Positions 1 through 8,344 of a stretch of 48,118 nt of DNA are shown here, piece after piece. Position numbers and translations under genes: made by a program. Origin of the DNA: Atopostipes suicloacalis DSM 15692. Its GTDB lineage: Bacteria > Bacillota > Bacilli > Lactobacillales > Carnobacteriaceae_A. Location of the stretch: positions 1 through 48,118 of the forward strand of contig NZ_FQUF01000021.1 in NCBI RefSeq assembly GCF_900129085.1. The letters run 5' to 3'. The notes under the pieces are model-generated. The model worked only from the letters and a program-made list of their open reading frames with translations, did not search any database and was not told the DNA's origin. Position 1 is the first letter of the stretch. Each line of letters starts with the position of its first letter.

Positions 1-84
1 ATTTATAAGATTCTAGATGACAAAGTACCATATGACGAAAAAAGAGCACTAGGTCTGCGGCAACAGAAACTAGTACTCAATTAA
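1..84 (+). CDS. C-terminal fragment of an unidentified protein cut by the window edge
   Basis: Frame 1 is open from the first base to a TAA at 82-84 and encodes 27 residues, starting IYKILDDKVPYDEKRALG. No start codon or domain is visible. The amphipathic start followed by a charged tail would suit the end of a transposase, and the other window edge does carry an IS110 transposase, but I cannot show that the two are related. It could equally be the tail of an ordinary gene. I do not assign a function. Confidence 0.35.
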   Translation: MYKILDDKVPYDEKRALGLRQQKLVLN

Positions 85-203
85 GTAAATATTTTTAAAA
101 TTTTCATGATTTAATTATACCATGAGAGATGCTTTTTTGTCTCTTTTTAGCATTTTCTTTTCAAATAAAATTATATGTGCTAATGATTTCAAAAAAGTAT
201 TAG

Positions 204-268
204 ATAAAAAAATTCTCTCGTCGTCGTATTTTACTGGAAAGATTCCTGAATACGATGGAGAGAGAATT
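204..268 (-). terminator. Rho-independent terminator of the minus-strand PTS gene
   Basis: AATTCTCTC at 211-219 pairs with GAGAGAATT at 260-268, and TCGTATT at 224-230 pairs with AATACGA at 249-255, forming a long interrupted stem. Read on the minus strand the stem is followed by a run of T. It lies just downstream of the EIIBC stop codon. The rest of 85-289 shows no gene. Confidence 0.8.
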
Positions 269-289
269 TATTAATAGAGATTAGTTTGA

Positions 290-1750
290 CTACTCAGGCA
301 CGACTTTTCCTGGGTTTTTTGGTTTTTCTCGTTTTTGTTCCATTTTCATATCGTCGTTGTAACCCCAGAAATAGGTGATGAGGCAAGAAACGACTAAGGT
401 GAGAATGGTAATCATTACGGCGTACCAGAAATTTGAATTAATTCCTGCGTCGGGATCGATGTAAGAGGGGAGGCCAATAATTGAGCCGATAATGCTCCAC
501 ATATTGACTCGAAGAAGTCCTGTGAAAAATCCGCCAACTGCACTCCCAATACTCGCGGCGATAAAAGGCCTTCTAAAGCGCAAGTTTATTCCGTAAATTG
601 CAGGTTCTGTAATTCCACAAAAGGCAGAAATCGTTCCGGCGTATCCTAATTCTTTGATTTTAGGTTTTTTAGATTTTACAGCGACACCTAAAGCGGCACC
701 GGCTTGTCCGACGATAGAAAAACTGACGATGGCGGACAAATAACTATAGCCTAGCAAAGCAAAGTCGTTGACGTAAATGGGAATAATTCCCCAATGGAGA
801 CCAAAAATAACCAAAATTTGATAGAGTCCTGCAATAATTCCCCCAAAAATTGCTGCATTCCAGCTTAATAAAACTTGTAGACCTTCAGCTAAGCCAAGAG
901 AAATCCACGTAATTACCGGTCCTGTAAAGAGGAAAGTAACGGCGACGACAATACTCATCACAATAATTGGTGTAAATATCGACTGGATATAAGAAGGCAG
1001 CCATTTTCTCACTCGATCTTCCAAAATTTTTACTAACCAAGCCGCTAAAATCATGGGGAAAATGGAATAAGTATAAGCCACATAAGGGAAATCCACCGGT
1101 CCCACGGATAAAATAAGTAATTCTTCCTCGGCCGCTTCGAGAATCGATGGGTACATGATCACTCCGCCAATTACCGCGGTCAAAACAGGGTTTCCCCCCA
1201 ACCGTTTTGCTGCATTGTATCCTATCAAAATGGGCAGAAAATAAAAAACAGTATCCGCCATCGCATTGATGATGAGATAAGCACTGCCACTTTCCGTAAT
1301 CCAACCCGAAGTTGTCCCAATCGCAAGCACACTTTTAATAATCCCAGACGCTGCCAAAATATGAATAATCGGCATCACCGCACCTGTGATCACTCCAATC
1401 ACCTGATTGAACCCATAGCGCACTTTGCCCATGAAGGTTTTTTGATCCTTGAAACGCGATGGAGATTCTGCTTCTTTTTCTTCTTGTTGATTAGGAAGAA
1501 GAGCCGTGAGCTCTTTATAAATTTCATCGACTGCTTGTCCCACAATAACTTGGAATTGATTATTGGCTTCGACAATTCCCATAACCCCAGAAAGGTCTTC
1601 CAAACTTTCTTTATCTGCTTTTGAGTCATCTTTTAGGTAGAAACGTAAACGCGTAATACAATGAATCACATTATCGATATTTTCTTCTCCACCGACGAGT
1701 GCAAGAATTTCTTCAGCTAACTGTTTATAATCCGTTTCTTTCTTTGCCAT
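290..1750 (-). CDS. PTS beta-glucoside-type EIIBC permease
   Basis: Membrane permease of the phosphotransferase system that imports and phosphorylates a glucoside-type sugar. Residues about 8-85 form an EIIB domain with the phosphorylated cysteine in VIHCITRLRF (Cys31). The rest is a glucose-glucoside family EIIC with about ten hydrophobic segments and the conserved GITEPAIYGINLR motif. It has no EIIA domain, so it must borrow one, as TreP-type or some BglP-type permeases do. The reading frame stays open to 1798, but I chose the ATG at 1750 (MAKKETDY) because AGAAGGGA lies at a workable distance upstream. No hydrolase is next to it, so the substrate (beta-glucoside, trehalose or sucrose) is not settled. 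A fragment of this gene is duplicated at 5415-5536. Confidence 0.88.
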   Translation of the reverse strand: MAKKETDYKQLAEEILALVGGEENIDNVIHCITRLRFYLKDDSKADKESLEDLSGVMGIVEANNQFQVIVGQAVDEIYKELTALLPNQQEEKEAESPSRFKDQKTFMGKVRYGFNQVIGVITGAVMPIIHILAASGIIKSVLAIGTTSGWITESGSAYLIINAMADTVFYFLPILIGYNAAKRLGGNPVLTAVIGGVIMYPSILEAAEEELLILSVGPVDFPYVAYTYSIFPMILAAWLVKILEDRVRKWLPSYIQSIFTPIIVMSIVVAVTFLFTGPVITWISLGLAEGLQVLLSWNAAIFGGIIAGLYQILVIFGLHWGIIPIYVNDFALLGYSYLSAIVSFSIVGQAGAALGVAVKSKKPKIKELGYAGTISAFCGITEPAIYGINLRFRRPFIAASIGSAVGGFFTGLLRVNMWSIIGSIIGLPSYIDPDAGINSNFWYAVMITILTLVVSCLITYFWGYNDDMKMEQKREKPKNPGKVVPE

Positions 1751-1811
1751 CGCATTCCATTCCCTTCTATAGAAACTTTTATAAAATAAGTTTCCCATAT
1801 GAAAGGGTTTT

Positions 1812-1839
1812 ATTCTAGTAAAAGAGCTTGAGGAGTCAA
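1812..1839 (-). promoter_or_regulatory. Promoter of the EIIBC gene
   Basis: On the minus strand, TTGACT (1839-1834), a 16-base spacer and TAGAAT (1817-1812) lie about 60 bases before the start codon. This matches a sigma-A promoter. The duplicated copy near 5500 keeps the -10 but has lost the -35. Confidence 0.65.
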
Positions 1840-1882
1840 CACGCTTTAGTTATTGAAACAAGATAAATGTATTAAAGTAAGA

Positions 1883-1892
1883 TTGTATACAA
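1883..1892. promoter_or_regulatory. Palindrome TTGTATACAA, possible GntR-type operator
   Basis: A perfect 10-base palindrome lies 44 bases upstream of the EIIBC -35 box. TreR and related GntR/HutC regulators of PTS sugars bind TTGTATAnACAA-like sites, so this could be an operator. No regulator gene is adjacent. The rest of 1893-2280 is AT-rich with no gene that I can support. Confidence 0.3.
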
Positions 1893-2280
1893 CCTCCACT
1901 TTTTCTATGATCTAATTTTTATATTATATCTTCTTAAGGGCATGGGTATCTATTATTTACTGAATAACTCATGTAGATTTTAATGTGAAAGATTTACTAG
2001 CAAGCATTGTTTAGCGTCCTCCTTGATGGATTATAATATTATCAGTATCTAAATAACTATATTAATTTTTTAGGTTATATAACCTAAATTGCAATCTTTA
2101 AAATTCATTATCTTCCTGAATAATTCACAATTTTTCTATTAATAGTAGCTAGCTTTGATTTAACAGCTTTTTTTAGTTATCTTATCACCTATTAGGTAAT
2201 AAAATAATTAACTATAAATATTGTAACTACAACGTTTATTAATTTTTTTAAAATATATGAATTATTCAGAGTATATTTTA

Positions 2281-2309
2281 TTGACAAATATTGAAAGCGC
2301 CTATATAAT
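2281..2309 (+). promoter_or_regulatory. Strong sigma-A promoter with overlapping cre-like site
   Basis: TTGACA at 2281-2286, a 17-base spacer and TATAAT at 2304-2309 match the consensus perfectly. The spacer contains TGAAAGCGCC, which resembles half of a CcpA cre site, so catabolite repression is plausible. The promoter drives the gene at 2494 and the EIIC at 3437 through a leader of about 180 bases. Confidence 0.85.
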
Positions 2310-2315
2310 ATTACT

Positions 2316-2331
2316 ACTGGTTACAACCAGT
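2316..2331. promoter_or_regulatory. 16-bp operator-like palindrome at the transcription start
   Basis: ACTGGTTACAACCAGT has seven-base arms around a two-base centre and sits at about +1 of the promoter at 2281. This is a typical repressor position. The sequence resembles GntR/HutC-family operators, but no cognate regulator is adjacent. The leader that follows (2340-2493) holds only a small hairpin, TCTTTAG/CTAAAGA, around 2368-2390. Confidence 0.6.
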
Positions 2332-2493
2332 TAGGTTCTGTAAATAAGAAAGGGAGTGGAAAGCGCATTCTTTAGCCCACAACTAAAGAAATTTGTAAAA
2401 CAGCCTCTTAAATTGGAGGTATGAATTGAACCTAAATTGAGTCGTATAATTAATTGTTTCTATGTAATATTAAAATAAAGGGGATTAAAATCA

Positions 2494-3423
2494 ATGAATA
2501 ATAAAAGACTTTTAAACTATAATGCTTCAGATTTTCTTACTGCTAAACCTTTAGAGTTAAAACAAGCCATTTTAGCTTCAGAAGGAAGAACTATAATGGT
2601 AGAAAATGTACCGACTGAAGGTTTGTTTCTAAATGGTGTATCTAATGCTGAGGTTGAAAGAGCTGCGGGAGCAGATATGATTATGTTTAATGCAATGGAC
2701 TTATTTGATCCATATATATTAGGTGTACCTGAAGATATCCCAAATTCCGAACATTTAAAATGGATAAAAGAAGCCACTGGACGTTCTATTGGTGTAAATC
2801 TTGAACCAATAGATATGGAAGCTGATATGGCGGAAAATCGAGATGAGATTTCACTAGGTCGACATGCAACTCCTGAAACATATGAAAAAGCTAATGAATT
2901 AGGTTTTGATTTTATTACTTTAACCGGTAACCCAGGAACAGGTGTAACTAATAACACTATTTATACCGCAATAAAAGAGGCTAAAAATCATTTCAAGGGT
3001 TTAATTATTGCTGGAAAAATGCATGGGGCTGGTGTGGATGAAAAAGTAATGGATTTAAATATTGCAAAAAAATTCATAGACGAAGGAATAGACATACTCT
3101 TAGTTCCTGCACCTTACACTATTCCTCATTATCAAGAAAAAGATTTACGAGAAATAGCAGACTACGTAAGAGAATTTAATGAAGGTAAAGATATTAAAGA
3201 TAAAGTATTAATTATGACTGCTAATGGTACTAGTCAAGATTCATCAGACACTGAGACGATTAAAAAAATTGGTTTAGCCTCTAAAGCAGGCGGGGCACAT
3301 CTACAACATATAGGAGATTCTTTTAGTGGAATCTGTTTACCAGAAAATATATGGGCATTAGGACAAGCAATTCGTGGTTATCGTCACCAAATGATAATGT
3401 TAGCAAAATCTAATAAAAGATAA
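2494..3423 (+). CDS. TIM-barrel-like protein linked to a PTS EIIC
   Basis: Encodes 309 residues with no signal peptide or membrane segment. Alternating hydrophobic strands and glycine-rich turns (residues about 34-240) suggest a TIM barrel related to PEP-phosphonomutase or aldolase-like folds. The segment NGVSNAEVERAAGADMIMFN resembles the strand-turn pattern of such barrels. I recall similar proteins next to Lac/Cel-family EIIC genes, annotated only as a domain of unknown function. It is translated from AAGGGG about seven bases before the ATG and is followed 13 bases later by the EIIC gene, so the two are almost certainly cotranscribed. A role in metabolism of the imported phospho-sugar is inference. 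Confidence 0.6.
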   Translation: MNNKRLLNYNASDFLTAKPLELKQAILASEGRTIMVENVPTEGLFLNGVSNAEVERAAGADMIMFNAMDLFDPYILGVPEDIPNSEHLKWIKEATGRSIGVNLEPIDMEADMAENRDEISLGRHATPETYEKANELGFDFITLTGNPGTGVTNNTIYTAIKEAKNHFKGLIIAGKMHGAGVDEKVMDLNIAKKFIDEGIDILLVPAPYTIPHYQEKDLREIADYVREFNEGKDIKDKVLIMTANGTSQDSSDTETIKKIGLASKAGGAHLQHIGDSFSGICLPENIWALGQAIRGYRHQMIMLAKSNKR

Positions 3424-3436
3424 GGAGTTATAAAAA

Positions 3437-4690
3437 ATGGAAGAAAAAGTTCAAAAAATAGCTTCAAAAATAAGTGCACAGCCTCATTTATTAGCATTGA
3501 GAGACGGTATGGCTTCAGCTTTACCTTTAATTATTATAGGATCTGTCTTTATGTTAATTGCAAATTTTCCTGCGGAAATTGTTACAAATTGGCTTGATAG
3601 TTTTGGAATAGTTGATTCTTTTAATAATGCATCTGACGCTACTTTTGGAATTGTAGGTTTAGCTGTTACTTTTACTGTTGCTTTTATGTTAGCAAAAGGT
3701 TATAAAGTAGACTCTCTATCAGCTGGATTAATATCAACAGCATCTTATGTACTGGTAACGCCTTTAGTTACGAGTGAAGCCGGATCAGGTTTTCCAACAC
3801 AATATTTAGGCACAGCTGGAATGTTTGTAGGAATTATTGTAGCTTTGGTTTCTACTGAGATTTTTAGATTATTAGTCCAACAAGAAATAACTATTAAAAT
3901 GCCAGATACTGTACCACCGAATGTTAGTCGTGCTTTTAGTGCAATTATTCCAGGCTTCGCTGTTATTTTTATATGGACTGCAACGCTGATGCTTTTAAAT
4001 AGTTTAGGTGTGGATAACATTCATCAATTGGTTGCGGATTTAATTGCAACTCCATTAAGTAAAGTCACTGGGACCCTTCCAGGAATTATTGTAGTAATTC
4101 TTTTACAATGTTTCTTCTGGTTTTTTGGAATTCACGGTGCTCAAATTACAGGACCAATTATTGAACCATTACTTTTTGCAGCTTCTGATCAAAATAGAGT
4201 TGCTTTACAAGCAGGCAAAGAATTACCAAACATCATTACTTATGAATTTTTATATAACTTTGTTTTTCCAGGAGGTGCGGGAGCTATAATTGCTCTAGCA
4301 ATTTTATTATTTATTGCTTCGAGAAGTGAAGCTAATAAAACACTTGGAAAATTATCTATAGTTCCAGTGTCTTTTCAGATAGCAGAACCAGTAATTTTTG
4401 GGTTTCCTACAGTATTAAATCCTAGTATTGTTATCCCTTTTGTAGCTGCGCCTGTAATAAATGCAATTATAATCTATTTTGCAATGGATTTGGGTTGGGT
4501 TGCAAAACCAATAGGAGCGGTTGTACCGTGGACAACACCGCCTGTTATTGCTGGGTTTTTAGCAACAGGTGGTCGAATTAGTGGAGCCGTTATGAATATC
4601 ATTACCATTATGATAAGTATGGCGATATACTATCCTTTCTTCAGAGCAGATGATAAGTTAAAATTAAATCAAGAAATGTCAGAACATTAA
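3437..4690 (+). CDS. PTS EIIC permease, cellobiose/lactose (CelB-like) family
   Basis: Integral membrane sugar channel of a Lac/Cel-type PTS, 417 residues, near the usual length. It shows about ten hydrophobic helices, the FFGIHGAQ histidine motif around residue 233 and the EPVIFGFPTVLNP motif around residue 316 that binds sugar in this family. Its Shine-Dalgarno sequence AAGGAG directly follows the stop of the upstream gene. There is no EIIA or EIIB gene in the operon, so it must work with components encoded elsewhere. The substrate is not known; the partner gene gives no firm clue. A second EIIC of the same family is at 22837. Confidence 0.85.
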   Translation: MEEKVQKIASKISAQPHLLALRDGMASALPLIIIGSVFMLIANFPAEIVTNWLDSFGIVDSFNNASDATFGIVGLAVTFTVAFMLAKGYKVDSLSAGLISTASYVLVTPLVTSEAGSGFPTQYLGTAGMFVGIIVALVSTEIFRLLVQQEITIKMPDTVPPNVSRAFSAIIPGFAVIFIWTATLMLLNSLGVDNIHQLVADLIATPLSKVTGTLPGIIVVILLQCFFWFFGIHGAQITGPIIEPLLFAASDQNRVALQAGKELPNIITYEFLYNFVFPGGAGAIIALAILLFIASRSEANKTLGKLSIVPVSFQIAEPVIFGFPTVLNPSIVIPFVAAPVINAIIIYFAMDLGWVAKPIGAVVPWTTPPVIAGFLATGGRISGAVMNIITIMISMAIYYPFFRADDKLKLNQEMSEH

Positions 4691-4848
4691 AAATTTGTTC
4701 CTATAAACTATATACAAGATCATTTTTAAGATTTATTTTATTGTAAATCAGTAAATAATGAGGAAGAGAGTAATTAAAACAAGATAAATCTAATTTTTGA
4801 AGAGTTAGAATTGGATGGCCTGGAATTTATATCATCCAACATTTAAAT

Positions 4849-4897
4849 AACCACGAAACTTATTTATTGAGAGAATAGAATAAGTTTCGTGGTTTTT
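4849..4897 (+). terminator. Terminator after the EIIC gene
   Basis: AACCACGAAACTTATT (4849-4864) pairs perfectly with AATAAGTTTCGTGGTT (4879-4894) and is followed by further T residues. It ends the 2494-4690 transcript. The bases from 4691 to 4848 contain no gene. Confidence 0.85.
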
Positions 4898-5058
4898 CTG
4901 TATATATCTATTTGATATATAGTTTATTTTGTAAACAAAACAGAATCTAGATGGAAAAAAGGTAAGCGATGAATAGGTGGATAACCTTAATTATCCGTAA
5001 AACGTTTCAATATAATTTTTAATATGGACGAAATTAAATGATTATAAGGAGTGATCAT

Positions 5059-5103
5059 GTGAAGTACTGCGAAAATTGTGGAGCATGGATAGATTATACT
5101 TAG
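5059..5103 (+). pseudogene. Start of a zinc-ribbon protein, interrupted by an IS remnant
   Basis: A GTG with AAGGAG seven bases upstream opens a 14-codon frame reading MKYCENCGAWIDYT before a TAG. CxxC near the N-terminus is the usual beginning of a zinc-ribbon protein. The frame ends exactly where IS-like sequence (TTGGACAG) begins, so it appears to be the 5' end of a gene disrupted by the insertion. The rest of the gene is not found downstream. Confidence 0.45.
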
Positions 5104-5430
5104 TTGGACAGAAAAGATAAGGTGTGTATAAAAATATACAGGAAGAATTTATTATGTCCACACGTCGTAAGCGTCGAACTTTTAGAGAAGACTTTAAAAA
5201 ATAAATCATCGATTTATACAAATTTGGTTAATCCAGAAAAGAAAATATAGTGGATTACAATTTGATGCCTTCGGCCTTTGATAAATGGACTCGTCAATAT
5301 AGTTAATCCGGTTCTTTTAAAGAGAAAGATAACCTAACATCTGAGCAAAAAGAATTACATGAATTACGAAAAGAAAATACACAGCTTAAAATGGAAAACG
5401 ATATTTTAAAGTAAGCAGCCAAAATCATGG
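5104..5430 (+). mobile_element. Decayed left end of an IS3-family element with orfA
   Basis: The segment begins with TTGGACAGAAAAG, typical of an IS3-family terminus. From the ATG at 5154 a single frame reads like the helix-turn-helix OrfA of IS3 elements (STRRKRRTFREDFKK, then PSAFDKWTRQYS, then LRKENTQLKMENDILK). It has four in-frame TAA stops, at 5202, 5229, 5304 and 5412, but no frameshift. No orfB follows. The element is dead, and its 3' part is replaced by PTS-gene sequence. Confidence 0.8.
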
Positions 5431-5536
5431 GGAAAATGGAATAATTATAAGCTACATAAGGGAAATCTAACGGGGCGATTGATAAAATAAGTTTCCCATA
5501 TGAAAGGGTTTTATTCTAGTAAAAGAGCTTGAGGAG
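5415..5536 (-). pseudogene. Internally deleted partial duplicate of the EIIBC gene and its 5' region
   Basis: 5417-5491 is nearly identical to 1043-1118 inside the EIIC coding part. From the shared ATAAAATAAGT the match jumps to 1781-1835, the start of the reading frame and the upstream region. The copy therefore lost about 670 bases between two 11-base direct repeats. It cannot encode protein. At its left edge it fuses to the IS3 orfA remnant through a stretch, AAAATCATGGGG, that both parents could have contributed. Confidence 0.85.
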
Positions 5537-5730
5537 AGGGACAGGAGATTAAGATTAATTAATGTTTTTAGATAAAAAATCGGGGTTTTTGTTTTTTAAT
5601 TGTTAATGAAAACGATGCTTCTTTCTGATATGCTTTAATTATTAAATTAGCAACAGGATATGGAATCGTTAAGAAAATAGGAATATATTGTAGACAAACA
5701 TTAAAAAATTAATAGAATAGAGGATATAAA

Positions 5731-6291
5731 ATGGATGATTATTCTTTTCTTCATAACGGAGAGATGTATGATCCGAATATTGAAGAATTAATGGATGAAC
5801 AACAAGAATACAAGATGAGACTTTTTAAATTTAACCAAACAGAACCTATTGAAAAGAATAAACGAAAAAAACTGTTAGAAGAAATGTTTGCAGAATTTGG
5901 CGAAAATTCGTATATAGAACCTCCTTTAAATGCAAACTGGGGTGGGAAGTTTGTACATATTGGGAAAAATGTTTATGCGAACTTTAATCTTACGCTTGTG
6001 GATGATACTCACATTTATATTGGGGACTATGTAATGATGGGTCCTAATGTTGTGATTATCAGTGGTAACCATCCCACTTCTATAGCCCTTCGAAAAAAAG
6101 GATTGCAGTATAATCAATCGGTCAAAATTGGTGATAATGTATGGATAGGTACGGGGACTCAAATTTTACCTGGGGTTGAAATAGGTGAAAATAGTGTAAT
6201 AGGAGCCGGCAGTGTGGTCACAAAGAGTATTCCTGCGAATGTTGTAGCTGCAGGCGTTCCATGTAAGGTTATTCGTGAAGTGGAAGATTAA
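5731..6291 (+). CDS. Sugar O-acetyltransferase, maltose/galactoside type
   Basis: Cytosolic left-handed beta-helix acetyltransferase of the LacA/Maa/NodL family, which transfers acetyl from acetyl-CoA to a sugar hydroxyl. Its 186 residues match the family length. The N-terminal helical Mac domain spans about residues 4-55. Hexapeptide repeats run from about 70 to 180 (IGKNVYANFN, IGDYVMMGPNV, IGDNVWIGTG, IGENSVIGAGSVV). The catalytic histidine is in SGNHPTS. GAGG lies upstream of the ATG. The gene stands alone between an IS scar and a convergent terminator. The true acceptor is unknown; such enzymes are usually thought to detoxify non-metabolised sugars. Confidence 0.9.
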   Translation: MDDYSFLHNGEMYDPNIEELMDEQQEYKMRLFKFNQTEPIEKNKRKKLLEEMFAEFGENSYIEPPLNANWGGKFVHIGKNVYANFNLTLVDDTHIYIGDYVMMGPNVVIISGNHPTSIALRKKGLQYNQSVKIGDNVWIGTGTQILPGVEIGENSVIGAGSVVTKSIPANVVAAGVPCKVIREVED

Positions 6292-6298
6292 GTGAGAT

Positions 6299-6345
6299 AA
6301 AAATAATATCATCCTAATAAAATACATTAGAATGATATTATTTTT
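6299..6345. terminator. Bidirectional terminator between convergent genes
   Basis: AAAAATAATATCAT-C-CTAA (6299-6317) pairs with TTAG-A-ATGATATTATTTTT (6327-6345), with A and T runs on either side, so it can stop the acetyltransferase transcript and the YesL transcript. The minus-strand stop codon is at 6344-6346, inside the far arm. Confidence 0.85.
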
Positions 6346-6991
6346 ATCTATTTTTATTGTGTTTAGCGGACCAAATGAGCTTAAAATATACTTTCTTCAA
6401 AGCCAAAACAATAATAAAGGCTGGTAAACTAGCGAGAAAGAAGATAAATATAAATGGCCAATGAAGAATTAGATTATAATGTAAAACAAGAAATAAAATA
6501 ATTAATAAAGATCGTAGAGGACTTGAAAAAGAAAGTAGCAAACTATTTTCAATTTTTTTAAATGTAGTTAAATTAAAATTAGTATAAAAGACAAAGAAAT
6601 AAAGAATTGTTATGGTGACAATAGAGACAAGAAGAATAAATAATGGGCAAACAATTTTAAAAATTAAAGTGTTAGAACTAAAAAGTACTATTAGACGGTA
6701 ATCTATCCAAAAAAACAAAACCATAGCATATAATAAGATCATCCATTTATTTATTACTCGCCATTGTTTTTTATATATTTTAATAAAGTGCTTTGTGAGT
6801 GGGACTTCGTTATTCTTCCAAGATACTTCTTTTAATGTTTCAAATAAACTTATAGTAGCAGGGCCAATCCCAGCTACTATAAGACCTAGTAAGCAACCGA
6901 CCAACCATAGAATGTTAAGGTAAAATAATCTAGTGACCCACTGAAATATATCCATTAAAAAATTGTTTTTTTCTTCAGCTGAATGTTTCAT
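6344..6991 (-). CDS. DUF624 (YesL-like) membrane protein
   Basis: 215-residue membrane protein of the YesL/DUF624 family, often found beside carbohydrate ABC transporter operons. It has about five hydrophobic helices and the family signature NILWLVGCLLGLIVAGIGPA near residues 26-46. AAGGAGGT lies ten bases before the ATG. It is transcribed away from the LacI gene of the beta-glucan locus. The biochemical role of the family is unknown to me; placement suggests that it supports the adjacent transporter system. Confidence 0.8.
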   Translation of the reverse strand: MKHSAEEKNNFLMDIFQWVTRLFYLNILWLVGCLLGLIVAGIGPATISLFETLKEVSWKNNEVPLTKHFIKIYKKQWRVINKWMILLYAMVLFFWIDYRLIVLFSSNTLIFKIVCPLFILLVSIVTITILYFFVFYTNFNLTTFKKIENSLLLSFSSPLRSLLIILFLVLHYNLILHWPFIFIFFLASLPAFIIVLALKKVYFKLIWSAKHNKNR

Positions 6992-7194
6992 AAAGCGGTT
7001 TACCTCCTTTTAAAATTATAGTATCAAAAAAGATCCTGGAATGCATGCTTTATTTTTAATGGATAAAATCATGTGTTTTTTTATACAGTAAATAAAAAAA
7101 TAGAAAACCTTATAGTCAAGCGGTTTCCAATGTTAAAAAAACAGAAAATTATTGAATTTTGAATATCAAAAAATGAGTTAAAATAAAAATAGTG

Positions 7195-7247
7195 TTGACA
7201 AATAAATAAGGATATTATATATTACCCATATAGAAAGCGCTTTACTA
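7195..7247 (+). promoter_or_regulatory. lacI promoter with a LacI-type operator
   Basis: TTGACA at 7195-7200, an 18-base spacer and TATATT at 7219-7224 form a promoter. AGAAAGCGCTTTACT at 7233-7247 holds the palindrome AAAGCGCTTT just after the -10, where a bound repressor would block transcription. The same core occurs before the binding-protein gene at 8317, suggesting that the regulator controls itself and the transporter operon. A cre (CcpA) function is also possible because the core resembles cre. Confidence 0.7.
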
Positions 7248-7268
7248 ACCGTAGAAGGAGTGATGTGG

Positions 7269-8303
7269 ATGAAGGCTACAATCTATGATATTGCTGAATT
7301 ATCGGGTTATTCTATATCCACGGTATCAAAAGTTATAAATAACAATCCGAATGTTAGTGATAAAGCTAAAACAAAAGTATTAGATGCTATTAATCAATTA
7401 GCTTATCTACCAAGCTCTTCAGCAAGAGCTTTAGCTACAAATAAATCACAAATGATAGGGGTGGTATTTACTGAAGATTTAGGGGTAGGGTTAGCTCATC
7501 CGTTTTTTGGTCCTGTGATTGAATCGTTTAGAAAATTTGTAGATTTATATAATTATGATCTTCTCTTTGTTTCAAGAAATATAAAAGAAGAAAAAGACTA
7601 TGTTAATCAATTAATACGACGTGGTGTTGATGGAATTATTGTTTTTAGCACAGATACAGAAAAATCAAGCACTTCTGTTTATCAAAACTTTAAAATACCA
7701 ACAGTATTTATTGATATGAATTTTGAAAATAGTAATGTGGTGTATAGTGATAATCTCCAAGGTGTTCGCTTAGCTGTTGACCACTTAGTATCTTTAGGAC
7801 ATAAAAAGATTGCTCATATCCATGGCGAAAGAGAAATATTTACATCCGAAGAAAGAATCAAAGGATTTAATTTAGCAATGAATGAACATAACTTAAATCT
7901 ACCTGAAGAATATATTGAAAATGGAGGTTATTATTCAATTGAAGGCGGAAGAACAGCAATGATGAAGTTATTAAAGTTGGACGATCAACCAACTGCTGTA
8001 TTCGTATCAGGAGATAAGATGGCGATAGGAGCAATCCAAGCAATTAAAGAGGTTGGAAAATCAGTCCCAGAAGATTATTCAATTATAGGCTATGATGATA
8101 TAGAAATTGTTCAATATATAGAACCAGCACTCACAACAATAGCTCAAGATAAAGAGTCCATTGGAAGACAAGCAGGTAAAATGTTAGTAGACAATATTCA
8201 AAATGAGAATGTTCCATATTCCACTAAGATTATACCTGTTCGATTAATTAAGAGAGAATCAGTAGCTAGACCAAAGGGAGTAGTAAAAAGGTTAGAAATA
8301 TAA
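7269..8303 (+). CDS. LacI-family transcriptional regulator of the beta-glucan locus
   Basis: 344-residue DNA-binding repressor. Residues 1-55 hold the helix-turn-helix and hinge helix (TIYDIAELSGYSISTVSKV, then SSSARALA), and about 60-335 a periplasmic-binding-protein-like effector domain. The frame is open from 7260, but I chose the ATG at 7269 because the AAGG at 7256-7259 then has a nine-base spacing. It lies directly upstream of the ABC binding-protein gene and shares an operator core with it. The likely inducer is an imported oligosaccharide or its breakdown product; this is inference from the locus. Confidence 0.88.
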   Translation: MKATIYDIAELSGYSISTVSKVINNNPNVSDKAKTKVLDAINQLAYLPSSSARALATNKSQMIGVVFTEDLGVGLAHPFFGPVIESFRKFVDLYNYDLLFVSRNIKEEKDYVNQLIRRGVDGIIVFSTDTEKSSTSVYQNFKIPTVFIDMNFENSNVVYSDNLQGVRLAVDHLVSLGHKKIAHIHGEREIFTSEERIKGFNLAMNEHNLNLPEEYIENGGYYSIEGGRTAMMKLLKLDDQPTAVFVSGDKMAIGAIQAIKEVGKSVPEDYSIIGYDDIEIVQYIEPALTTIAQDKESIGRQAGKMLVDNIQNENVPYSTKIIPVRLIKRESVARPKGVVKRLEI

Positions 8304-8316
8304 TCAATATTAAATA

Positions 8317-8336
8317 AAAGTAAAGCGCTTTACTTT
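8317..8336. promoter_or_regulatory. Perfect 20-bp palindromic operator before the ABC operon
   Basis: AAAGTAAAGCGCTTTACTTT is its own reverse complement over 20 bases and lies between lacI and the binding-protein gene. It shares the core with the site at 7233-7247, so it is very likely bound by the adjacent LacI regulator. Confidence 0.75.
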
Positions 8337-8344
8337 AACGTTTA

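Noticed and set aside
1969-2007. Short minus-strand ORF after an AAGGAGG (12 codons)
   Set aside because: A good ribosome site but only 12 codons (MLASKSFTLKST), no conservation visible; most likely chance or a remnant.
2340-2493. Riboswitch or T-box in the leader of the 2494 gene
   Set aside because: Only one small hairpin is visible and no T-box or known aptamer motif; not supported.
5154-5430. IS3 orfA read through stop codons (recoding)
   Set aside because: Four TAA stops, no orfB and a foreign sequence at the 3' end show ordinary decay.
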